NCBI GenBank assembly: GCA_963082975.1 | Contig: OY720348.1 | Location: 21,815,146-21,879,145, forward strand | DNA length: 64,000 bases | Reading direction: 5' to 3' | Source of the DNA: Labia minor | Taxonomy: Eukaryota > Arthropoda > Insecta > Dermaptera > Spongiphoridae | Shown here: piece by piece, positions 13,001 to 21,263 of the stretch | How the letters are laid out: each line of letters starts with the position of its first letter | How positions within the stretch are numbered: position 1 is the first letter of the stretch | The notes under the pieces: generated by a model | What the model was told of the DNA's origin: nothing | What the model saw: the letters and a program-made list of their open reading frames with translations, nothing else | Databases searched by the model: none | Position numbers and translations under genes: made by a program

Positions 13001-14969
13001 CCTTGCTAGGCCCGGGACTTGAACCCGGGACCATGTGAATGTGAGACAGCGAGGCTAGCCTCTCACCCAATGGCGCCCTTAACTACTAAAATTTACAAAA
13101 ATCAAAAAGTCACTTTTCGTCAATATCTTTAACTGGGGCGGTGATATTGCGGAGCCGGTGTGGAAGATATTGTTTATTAGAAATTGCATGTGAAACAAAA
13201 ATAAAGCTCAGAGTTGAAATGTTTAAATATTTTATTAGGTAAGTTTTAAGAATGAAAAGAATGCATAACTTAAATAATATATTTATACAAGTTTGGGACT
13301 ATGAATATTTACCTCGTTTAACTAAATTGTTTGGGGGATTCAATTTTCCATAAAACCGCGCACCACTCATAAAAAAAGTATGACGTCACGTACAGGCCAG
13401 TTCCAAACATCCCGTTTTGTTTCATGGCCTTCACCTCCAGGTCGTCACCTAACACTCACTGTTAAATCGGGGTATAACTCCTATCTCCGACACAATTTTA
13501 GATAAAGACTTGCAAACAGCAAACGATGAGGGATGTGTGAATAAATAAGTCTTAATTTTAATTTTAAAGAATGTGCAAAAACTGAGAATACATTATTCTT
13601 ACAAAAATTGCAAAAGAAAACAAATTAGGAACATTTAAAATGAATATGATGATGTCGCGTAGGTGGCTACTATCATCCCCCATTTTCTTTTCCTCGCCAA
13701 AAGGGTTAGTTTCCGAGATAAACAAAATGCGCCATATCCCTAACCCCGTCATATCCCTCTTACTATTTATATGTATGAGTTGTATTGTATGGATGGGAAA
13801 CATGGTCTATGACATTAACAGGTGAGAATAATTTCAAAATATTTGTAGAAATGCCAAAAGATCAAATCACAGTAGAATGGCGGAGATGAGGAATTAATTA
13901 CTGGATTCTATGAATATATCCAAAGATAGTTACAATTATAAAGTTGAGGAGGATGCACAGAATAGGAACATGGTACTAATGAATGGTGAAAGATTGGTAG
14001 GACTTTTATTTGGAGGGGAACCATTTAGGAAACGATCACAAAATATAGCTCACTAGCGCCATAGAGAGAAATAAATATAAAAATTTTATTTAAATAACTT
14101 ACATGATTATGTGCACCGTATCCTTTTATTCCCATAAAAATCCAATCTACTTTTTTATTTTCTGAATAATTAGGTAAGAAATATGGCCGATTATAATGTT
14201 GTTTTAATATTTTTCCGACAATTTCATTACAATTACTCCTAAAAAAAATGTAAACTTGACTAGAATAAAAAGAAATACTTTAACATTCACAAATAGAAAC
14301 ATTGATAATATATATATATATATATATATGTTCGTTTAGACTTCTGTGAAAGTTTTTACTGTGAAAAATTAATTTCGGGTTATTTTCACGTGTTTATGTT
14401 GAGATTTTGATCTTAGTTTGGGTGACCAAGAGTCAATGTTGGGTTTTTTGGTTAAATCAGTGGATAGTCTTTGACACCCTGCCTTTAGATGCTCTGAATC
14501 GGATACGGATGGTCTGTGCTCTGAATAATCCTCGTCACATTGGCTCGTACCACAAAAGTTGTTCTCGGACTATTTAAAATGGGTGCCGAAACGGCGAGAC
14601 TCAAATCTCGCACAAACACATGAAAATAACTCGGAAATAATTTTTCATAATATATATATATATAGCAAGTTCAGGTGGAATCCAAAGGGTCGGGTCCCAG
14701 TTGGCCTCGGGCTATTGTCCGGTACGGACGTGTGCCAGAGTCAGGATTGCCCAGGATTCTTCGGAGCTCCACAGCAACGCAGTGAGTACAAAACCATCCA
14801 ACCTATCAACCCAAAATCCCGATATTAACCCTTGGTCACACAGACTAAGACCCAGAATCCCAAAAAATATTCCCACCTAAATAATCTCTTGAAAATAGCG
14901 CCAAAATGGGTGCCGAAAACAATCTCACAAAAATACGTGATTATATCCCTGATAAATCTGATAGTAATA

Positions 14970-15003
<34 letters not shown>

Positions 15004-17067
15004 CACAAATAATAAAAAAATATTTTACTCACCAACCAACATACCAAGGTTCATTTACATCATTAATTAATTCACTTTCATTACTTGTATCAAATACTTC
15101 ATTAAGACTAGTAAATTTGGTTTTATATGGGAAAAATTGACAATTAAATTGAGATTTCCAATTTCCTTGTGAATAAATCTCTTTAAAAAATTGAAATGAA
15201 AAGACTTGCTGAGCCGTCCAATTTTCCATTGCGTCGATTACAACAACTGGTCTGCCATTGTAAGCGTATCTGATTTCGGGGTAAAAGGATCATGATTAGA
15301 TTATTGAGTTGCAGCTGAGCCATTCGAAATAATAATAGATATTGAATGGAAATAGGAAGTAGGAGGGAAGTCAAGTTAGAAAAGAAAAAAACACTATTTT
15401 CCAATTTAATAGTAATAGATATTATAATTCAAGTTTTTTAGAAATACTATTAAGAAAACTATTGAAATAATCTTACTTATTTATGAGTATATACCTATAG
15501 ATTATATATGTATATATCTTGTATATAATTTGCAATAAATGTATTAAATAAATTAAAATGTAAAAAAAAAAAGAATATTTTCTTAATATTTAAATGAAGT
15601 GAGAATATAATAGTCATAGAATTAATGAAATAACAATTACTTAATTAAATGCTAATTTAATTTTCCAATGTCACATAAATAAATAAATAAATGATAAATG
15701 GTAATTATAAAATAATTATAAAAAACAAATATTTATTTAACTTTTCAAATTTTAATTTAACTATTAAATATTTCACTTAATTTAAATTAAAAAATAATGA
15801 AATTTTAAAAATTAAAATATTACCTCTCTTCAAAGGTTGAAGGGTTGATTTTTTCAACTTTTTCGATTTCTGTAATATGCCTACAAAGATCACAGTTTTC
15901 TGGTGGCCTAAATAAATTTTGCCAGTTATCATTTAATAAGATGCTGCACTAAATAAAAAAAATGACAAAGGAAATATATTTTAACTGAAATAAAAATAAT
16001 ATATATATAGATATTAATTCAGGGTTATTTTAATGTTTTTATAGTGAAATTTGAGTCTTGACGTTTCGAGAATTCTTCAGAGCTTCTGAACTTGAAAATT
16101 ACCCACCCCTTCCAACCAAAATCTCAAAAATTCCCTTCTAAAAAATAAACTCTCCTGAAAATGACGCCATAGTGGGCACCGAAACGTCAGAGCTCAAATA
16201 TAATAAAAAGTGGAAATAACATGGAAATAAGTTCTCATGATAATAAATATTTTCACAGAAACTTAAACGAACCTATGTATACTATACTATATATATTAAA
16301 ATAAATTAAAAAGAAAAATGTGTCCTTTAATTTAAAATACATCTATACCAATATTTTATATGTTAAAATTTCAAAAAGAGTCAATAGTAAAAACACGCAT
16401 TGCACATTTTTCGATTACATAATAAATTTTAATTTTATATATTTTTCTTAATAATTTATTTTAATTTATGGTAAAAAAACAATAAAATAAAAAACTTATA
16501 GACACGTTAGAATAAAAAAAGATTATATTCATAAAATTAGAAATTCTTTTTTTTTATTATAAAATTATATATTATAATAGTTTCCAAAATATTTAAATAT
16601 TTTAGTAACAATAATAATTTTTCTCGAGCGCTAGTATATATTAGAATATAATACCATATATATATATAGAATAATTCTAGCTACCTTATGTTTATCATCA
16701 CTGAATAAAATAAAAATAATTGGGATTTATATTGTACATTAAAATTCATAATTGAATATAAATATCAGTATTTTAATCATTTTCAAATTTAAATTTTAAA
16801 AAATAAATTATGTAAATAAATAAATTAGAAACTTACCTTATCAGAAATTAAATTGCCATATAAGAAAATATTGAAATAATTGTATTTAAATAATATCAAA
16901 GAAATTAATAATACCAAAAAAATAATGAGTTTAATTTTCAAAAATCGTATTCTATTTTTTTTAATTATCATTTTGGAAGTTTTTAAATTCACAATTTCGG
17001 TATTGGAAATATTCATACGTTTCGCTTTCGAAAGAATAGCGTTAAATTCAGCTCTTGGTTGATACAT
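7043..17067 (-). CDS. Type II membrane protein with JmjC/cupin-like 2OG-Fe(II) oxygenase domain
   Basis: Six exons on the minus strand join in frame to 314 aa: 17067-16837, 15948-15824, 15269-15033, 14238-14103, 7375-7246, 7128-7043. Residues 1-44 are basic, 45-61 form one hydrophobic helix (KLIIFLVLLISLILF region) and the rest would face the ER/Golgi lumen. Luminal cysteines sit at 78, 96 and 99 (ENCDLCR). The domain shows NGRPVVVIDAMENW, GAHNHVDN with H243-x-D245, GSKKWILDPP (the G-x-K-x-W-x-L-x-PP signature of cupin_8/JmjC proteins) and RWYHET with H296, so the Fe(II) triad HxD...H appears complete. The C-terminus is SITIGSEYD. The HxD to His spacing of about 51 residues is shorter than in most JmjC enzymes I recall. 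I do not recognise a characterised subfamily; the substrate is unknown. Intron 5 is 6.7 kb and full of transposons; the other introns are 0.8 to 1.1 kb or less. Confidence 0.8.
9391..10845 (-). mobile_element. Internally deleted LINE fragment (ORF1, endonuclease start, then RT 3' end)
   Basis: Reading minus, an ORF1 (10573-10037) is followed by a decayed segment containing IATLNVRTLKDEERFIELE, which resembles the opening of a LINE AP-endonuclease domain. At about 9565 this jumps directly to KWAGHLIRREDERWTKIITE and RRRRGRQIKRWTDDI, the classic C-terminal tail of such reverse transcriptases. Most of the endonuclease and all of the catalytic RT core are missing. Stops and frame changes occur, so it is dead. 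It sits inside an H1 repeat. Confidence 0.75.
10037..10573 (-). CDS. LINE ORF1-like protein with coiled coil (178 aa)
   Basis: An uninterrupted frame from a true ATG at 10573. Residues ~1-60 are rich in Glu/Lys with regular hydrophobic spacing (MNEIKEDMEDKFRQL, ERLEKNLERESKIRN), a likely coiled coil. It continues with IIIFNIEEKE and RPIIVAFLALRTKKIMKNGK, which resembles the RNA-recognition-like domain of L1/L2-type ORF1 proteins that coat LINE RNA. It is immediately upstream of an endonuclease remnant on the same strand, as expected for ORF1. It probably has no cellular role; the flanking element is broken. Confidence 0.6.
   Translation of the reverse strand: MDRQLISVMNEIKEDMEDKFRQLINNFQEIIDKKMTEIERLEKNLERESKIRNIIIFNIEEKEKDMISLENVVINFIKKNLYNEIKIEHIDFIKRIGKKIEGENRPIIVAFLALRTKKIMKNGKNLKGLPQNMSEDYPKKIVERRKELFPQMKKAREEGKFAIIKYDKLIIREEPNKK
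10949..11283. repeat. 335-bp repeat unit, inverted partner at 28100-28440
   Basis: This is nearly identical to the reverse complement of about 28100-28440, sharing for example the segments with GATGCAAATGTCATTGAAAT and AACGAAATTAAATGTGTTGC. Here it is bounded on both sides by H1 3' ends pointing inward; at 28.1 kb an H1 3'-end remnant (ACACTCCAGCTT) lies on one side. It encodes nothing visible. Confidence 0.7.
11284..11884 (-). mobile_element. H1 Helentron-like repeat, near full length, inverted
   Basis: It reads AGCTGGAGTGTCTCCACTCG, then ACTATCTCGC at the left and ends ACGAGATAGT at the right. In canonical orientation the 5' motif ACTATCTCG is matched by its inverse near the 3' end, followed by the hairpin GAGTG-GAGA-CACTC and CAGCT. 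A CA-rich microsatellite lies inside (about 11740-11772). No coding capacity was seen. Confidence 0.75.
11896..12521 (-). mobile_element. H2 Helentron-like repeat, inverted
   Basis: It starts CTGTGGCCAGGTCTG then AACCGACCGACGG, and ends TCGTCGGTCGGT before an A run. The ends carry ACCGACCGACG in opposite orientations with a degenerate hairpin outside one of them. Internal GACGGACGGACAGAC is a microsatellite. A segment is partly duplicated inside (GCATGATTCGTGG occurs at about 12170 and 12440), suggesting a composite or nested copy. It begins 12 bp after an H1 copy. Confidence 0.65.
12769..13077 (-). mobile_element. tRNA-derived SINE with 17-bp target-site duplication
   Basis: Flanked by perfect direct repeats CTTAACTACTAAAATTT at 12752-12768 and 13078-13094. 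On the minus strand the 5' end begins at 13077 with a tRNA-like head and an exact RNA polymerase III B box, GGTTCAAGTCC (13025-13015), inside a GC stem (CCCGGG...CCCGGG). A weaker A-box-like TGGGTGAGAGG lies about 50 bases upstream of it. The body continues to an A-rich tail at 12769. It is about 309 bp, GC-rich against its surroundings, and non-coding. Confidence 0.85.
13880..14045 (+). mobile_element. Decayed LINE 3'-terminal fragment
   Basis: This resembles the 3' end of the LINE at 60895-62250: GAATGGCGGAGA...GAGGAATT, a GGATGCACAGAAT segment and GGGGAACCATTTAGGAAACGATC. There the same positions encode the EWRRTRN and GRPIEKRS-type tail of the reverse transcriptase. Stop codons break it in all frames here. 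Confidence 0.5.
14325..14960. mobile_element. Foldback MITE cluster next to JmjC exon 4
   Basis: An arm near 14365-14420 (GGTTATTTTCACGTGTTTATG) is complementary, with mismatches, to one near 14590-14650 (ACACATGAAAATAACTCGG). The block opens with GTTCGTTTAGACTTCTGTGAAA, whose inverse (TTTCACAGAAACTTAAACGAAC) closes the related copy at about 16277. A third partial copy at about 14870-14960 repeats the core TGGGTGCCGAAA. The segment 14665-14800 is more GC-rich and unassigned. No coding capacity. Confidence 0.5.
15990..16280. mobile_element. Foldback MITE, second copy, in JmjC intron 1
   Basis: Its two halves are imperfect inverted copies: TTTGAGTCTTGACGTTTCG near 16045 against CCGAAACGTCAGAGCTCAAA near 16180. 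It ends in TTTCACAGAAACTTAAACGAAC. It is related to the block at 14325-14960 through GGGCACCGAAACG and both terminal motifs. Confidence 0.5.
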
Positions 17068-18437
17068 TTTTTATATGGTTTATTATTTTACCAAAGTAAA
17101 AGAGTAAAAAGTATAAGAATGACAATCCAACGAAGACTGTCCTTATCAGCCCCTTGCACTCGTTTTATATTATCAAGGGAGGAGAGAGAAAGGAGTATTT
17201 CATTCACAGTGTCGATATCTGGACTGCGCAGTTTCATACCCGATTGAGTTAACCACATGGAAACACAATCGAATATTTAATATCAATATTAAAAGAATAA
17301 AGGAAAAACTAATCTTAAAAGTAAGATGAACAATCCTTTGCATCATTTTGTATAACAAAAGCATATAAAATATAAAATTATTTTCACTAATCTGTTATTT
17401 ATAATGACATAAATAACATGTCATTATGCCTTGTTTGATTGTTTAAAATAACATATTATGGCTCTCAACAATTCTCAGGGCTTAAGTAATTTCGTCAATC
17501 CCTGATATTCATCATTAAAATTTTTAGATATATGAATTGAAATGTTGATTCATGACATTTTGTTTTTGGCTATAAATGCTCATTGTTGTGGCCTTATATG
17601 ATTGTATAAATAATTTTATATAATTATATAGATTTGTATATTTTTAAGATATTAAACCGCTGTAAGAATATAGAAATCAAATCAAAGCTAAAAGCGCGCA
17701 ACGTTTTTCGTTGAATATGAAGCAATTCATCCATAAACTTTGTCAGGCTTATAGAAAAATTGGAAAAACGTTATTTTATAAAATTTTTTTATATTTATAT
17801 TTTTAATTTATTGAAATGAAAATAAAGTTATTTTAATTAATTTGTACCATTTTAGGAAACAAATTTTTGATCGGCCATTTTTAGAAAACCCATTTAACAA
17901 TTGAAATAAATAAATAAAAAATTGTAAAATTTTTAAAGTTTAATATATAAATAATAATAAATTGTATAAATTTGTAGCTCGGTGTTCCAGGTAATATATA
18001 TATATATATATATATATATATCAAAAACATTGTTCCCTGTAAGTTTAAAGAAATTAAAATATAAATCAAATTTTTCATTAAATACAATCAATTAATTACA
18101 ATAAGTATATTCAAATTGCATTCCCGTGTAAAAATTATAAGTTCAGAACTAAAATTAGAATTATTATAAAAATTTATTCTTATTGATTAGTAAATTGAAA
18201 GAAACTTTTGGTGTATTTTAGATTTGAATAAATAGATAACAAATAAACAAACGTGTGTGTGTGTGTGTGAATAATAAACAAAATATTTAAAGGTATTTAG
18301 ATAATAAATTTTTTTATCAATGGCCGAAATACATTAATTAATATTAATAATCAGTTAAATATATAATATTTATATTGAATTGAACATAAAACTATAAGGT
18401 AAATAACAATAATCAAAGAAAGAATAAAAAATAATCT
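17068..18437. other. Intergenic region upstream of the JmjC-like gene
   Basis: The first ~180 bases are less AT-rich and probably hold the 5' leader and promoter of the JmjC-like gene. A small palindrome, TAATGACATAAATAACATGTCATTA-like, lies near 17403-17427. About 75 bases at 17695-17770 (ACGTTTTTCGTTG...CTTTGTCAGGCTTATAG) recur inverted at 43935-44010, a dispersed repeat. TA and GT microsatellites occur at 17995-18020 and 18253-18270. No gene was seen. Confidence 0.5.
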
Positions 18438-20194
18438 TTAGTCTGCATTACATTCAAAAGGTTTTTCTCCTGTGTGAATTAATAAATGTTTATTTAAAGT
18501 TACTTTCCGATTAAATTTCTTTTCACAATAATTACATTCAAAAGGTTTTTCTCCTGTATGAATTGATAAATGATTATTTAAAGTTTCTTTCCGATTAAAT
18601 TTCTTTTCACAATAATTACATTCAAAAGGTTTTTCTCCTGTATGAATTAATAAATGTGTTTTTAAAGTTGATTTCTGATTAAATTTCGTTTCACAATAAT
18701 TACATTCAAAAGGTTTTTCTCCTGAATGAATTAATAAATGTTTATCTAAATTTGATTTCTGATTAAATTTCTTTTCACAATAATTACATTCAAAAGGTTT
18801 TTCTCCTGTATGAATTGATAAATGTGTTTTTAAAGTTGATTTCTGATTAAATTTCCTTTCACAATAATTACATTCAAAAGGTTTTTCTCCTGTATGAATT
18901 AATAAATGTTTATTTAAAGTTTCTTTCCGATTAAATTTCTTTTCACAATAATTACATTCAAAAGGTTTTTCTCCTGTATGAATTGATAAATGTGTTTTTA
19001 AAGTTGATTTCTGATTAAATTTCCTTTCACAATAATTACATTCAAAAGGTTTTTCTCCTGTATGAATTAATAAATGTTTATTTAAAGTTTCTTTCCGATT
19101 AAATTTCTTTTCACAATAATTACATTCAAAAGGTTTTTCTCCTGTATGAATTAATAAATGTTTATCTAAATTTGATTTCTGATTAAAGTTCTTTTTACAA
19201 TAATTATATTCAAAAGGTTTTTCTCCTGTATGAATTAATAAATGTTTATCTAAATTTGATTTCACATTAAATTTCTTTTTACAATAATTACATTGTAAAC
19301 GATTGCCTTCTGTATGGATTGAATCAGTTTCTTCTTCACATTTTTCGTCTAAATATTTCTCCGTATCCTTTTTGAGTTTTACATCATTTTTGAATATTGA
19401 AAATATTATTTTATGAAAACATTTTTTTAGATGTTTACATAAAAATTCCTCACTTATAAAATTCGTATGGCAATATACGCAAGAATATAGAGGACCTAAA
19501 AAAGATTTTGTTATTTTAGTTCATTATATTTTTATATATCTAAGTATTTTATAATTAATATACACTACAAATAATATTAAAAAAAATAATTTTGGTGATT
19601 ATTAACATTACTTTCGATGAAAAAAACATAGATATATAAATTACCAGTAATTGTTAAGGAAATAAATAAATATTTAATTTTAGCTATAAAAAATATTTTA
19701 TTTTTATTCAAATAATATTTAATCCTATTTAAAATAATATTTTTTATATTTATAGAATATTTTTTATTTTTTTATATTTATAAAATAATATTTTTTATTT
19801 TATATAATATTTAATTTAATTTTTATTAAACAAATATTTAATTTTTTTTTAGGAATCGATTTAGACCTGCAAGGGGTCTACGCCAGCCAATAACAAATTT
19901 GGGGGTCCATGAAATGAAAATCAGAGTCTATGGGGGTCTACTACGTGTTTCCCCTACTCTAAAAAAAAGGAAATCATTTTTGATTTTTCAATAAGGCTCT
20001 AAAAAAAGGGTAAAATATTTTTATAAAAAATCAAAATCAATTTAGGGGGGTCTATCCAAAACCGATAAACATGGCAAGGGGTCTACGAGACAAAAAAGTT
20101 TGGAAACCCATGCTTTAGATGAAAAAACACATTGAAATAGAAAATTACCTATATATATTGGATATTTTGTGTCTTCTTGTGAATAAAGATCCAT
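18438..20194 (-). CDS. C2H2 zinc-finger protein with a homogenised ten-finger array
   Basis: Two exons, 20194-20149 and 19495-18438, join in frame (ATG at 20194) to 367 aa starting MDLYSQEDTKYPIYIG. Exon 2 opens with an unusual finger-like motif (CVYC...H...H), then an acidic/basic linker, then ten tandem 28-residue fingers with TGEKPFECNYC linkers. Only three helix types recur: QKSNLDK, RKETLNK and QKSTLKT, alternating in the middle of the array. Finger 2 reads EYNYC in place of ECNYC, so its first zinc cysteine is lost. The protein stops within an eleventh unit (FECNAD). The 84-bp repeats are nearly identical at DNA level, implying recent duplication or gene conversion. Probable nuclear DNA-binding protein; target unknown. 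Confidence 0.85.
19855..20115. mobile_element. hAT-type MITE fragment in the zinc-finger gene intron
   Basis: Lies between the two zinc-finger exons. Three lines of GGGGTCTAC-like text and the end AAGTTTGGAAACCCATG (inverse of a CATGGGTTTCCAAACTT terminus) are typical of hAT-derived MITEs. A clear matching duplication was not found, so the left edge is uncertain. Confidence 0.45.
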
Positions 20195-20822
20195 TTTTAA
20201 TTGATTAATGTATTATCAATTATAAAATATATTCTAGGTAATAAGTAATATAAAAGTTTTAAACACAGATTCTAAATTTTGATTTACAATAAAAATAACA
20301 ACCAAATATTCGTCTTTAAGAGAGCAACGATAGTCTGTGGAAACGATTCAGTTTCAAAATAAAACTTTTGGTGCATTATTTAATCCATAGACCATATTAT
20401 AGACTTGACACGACCATGTTAACTTTTGAAACCTTATTTAGCGCCTCCTGGCTATGATAAGAATAACTAATTGACGAAAAACCGCGGGGGGGGGGGGCTT
20501 GGTTGGTTTTTTAAATTTATTTTTATTTAGAAGGAATTTTTAGAATGAAAAAAATTGTGGAATTATAAGTTAAGAGAAATATTATTTCTTTAGAGGTAAA
20601 ACTGTGAAAACGGTAAAAATTTTTTTTTTTCATATTCTTGCTGAAATGTTGGTTTTATCTCCAAATAAATAATTTTTCATTTAACTGAAAATTCCACAAT
20701 TTTTAAATTGCAGTTAGGAAATTTACACATCTAGATAAAAAAGAGTAATGCGTTCTTTGTAATATATTTATTTAAACTAGGATAAAAATTACAATAAATT
20801 ATTAACAAAATCTGTAACTACC
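20195..20822. other. Intergenic spacer upstream of the zinc-finger gene
   Basis: Holds the presumed promoter of the zinc-finger gene. A run of ten or more G at about 20485-20496 and an A/T-rich remainder are the only notable features. No reading frame looks genuine. Confidence 0.4.
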
Positions 20823-21101
20823 TCGCATGATTAAAAATTGTATAAAACCTGCTATATTTAGAATTTCAGCTTGATTGAATCGTTGAAAGAACCGGAATTA
20901 ATTTTTTAACACGACTGCAAATCACGCACCTGCACGTGACGTGTTGCCATCAACAATGATCCAGACACGCCCTGGTTTAATATATTTATATTTATTAATT
21001 TTAATTTATAATTTAATTAATTAAATTTAATTTAAATATAATATATGTGTTAATTAATCCAATTCTAATTTACGAGATAGTCGAGTGGAGACACTCCAGC
21101 T
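20823..21101 (+). mobile_element. H1 Helentron-like repeat, 3' half
   Basis: 5'-truncated copy starting near CGCATGATTAAAAATTG and running to the complete 3' end: ACGAGATAGTCGAGTGGAGACACTCCAGCT. The hairpin GAGTG-GAGA-CACTC is perfect. The poly-T that follows is the reverse of the A-tail of the neighbouring LINE, so the two elements abut exactly. Confidence 0.75.
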
Positions 21102-21263
21102 TTTTTTTTTTTTTTTTTTATTTTTATTTTCTATTTACAATCAGCTTGTACAAAACTATTAGTAAATTTGATAAAAGTGATTTTCATTTATACACACACT
21201 CACACACATTCACTCATACACTCACACGTCACTTGAAGGGAAAGTTATCCATCGATAACTTCC

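Larger units (their letters stand above)
7376..14102. other. Intron 5 of the JmjC-like gene, filled with mobile elements
   Basis: Contents in order: AT-rich sequence with a less AT-rich patch at about 7985-8170 that I cannot assign; an H1 Helentron-like repeat from 9006 split by a LINE fragment (9391 to about 10845); a 335-bp repeat unit (10949-11283); inverted H1 (11284-11884) and H2 (11896-12521) copies; a SINE (12769-13077); unassigned sequence to about 13860; and a decayed LINE 3' end to about 14045. No host coding sequence was found between the two exons. Confidence 0.75.

Noticed and set aside
13010-13077. Possible functional tRNA gene on minus
   Set aside because: B box is good but acceptor and anticodon arms do not pair and it lies inside a SINE with target-site duplication.
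18438-19265. 84-bp regular repeats that could suggest a CRISPR or satellite array
   Set aside because: They translate into consecutive C2H2 fingers in one open frame of a spliced gene.
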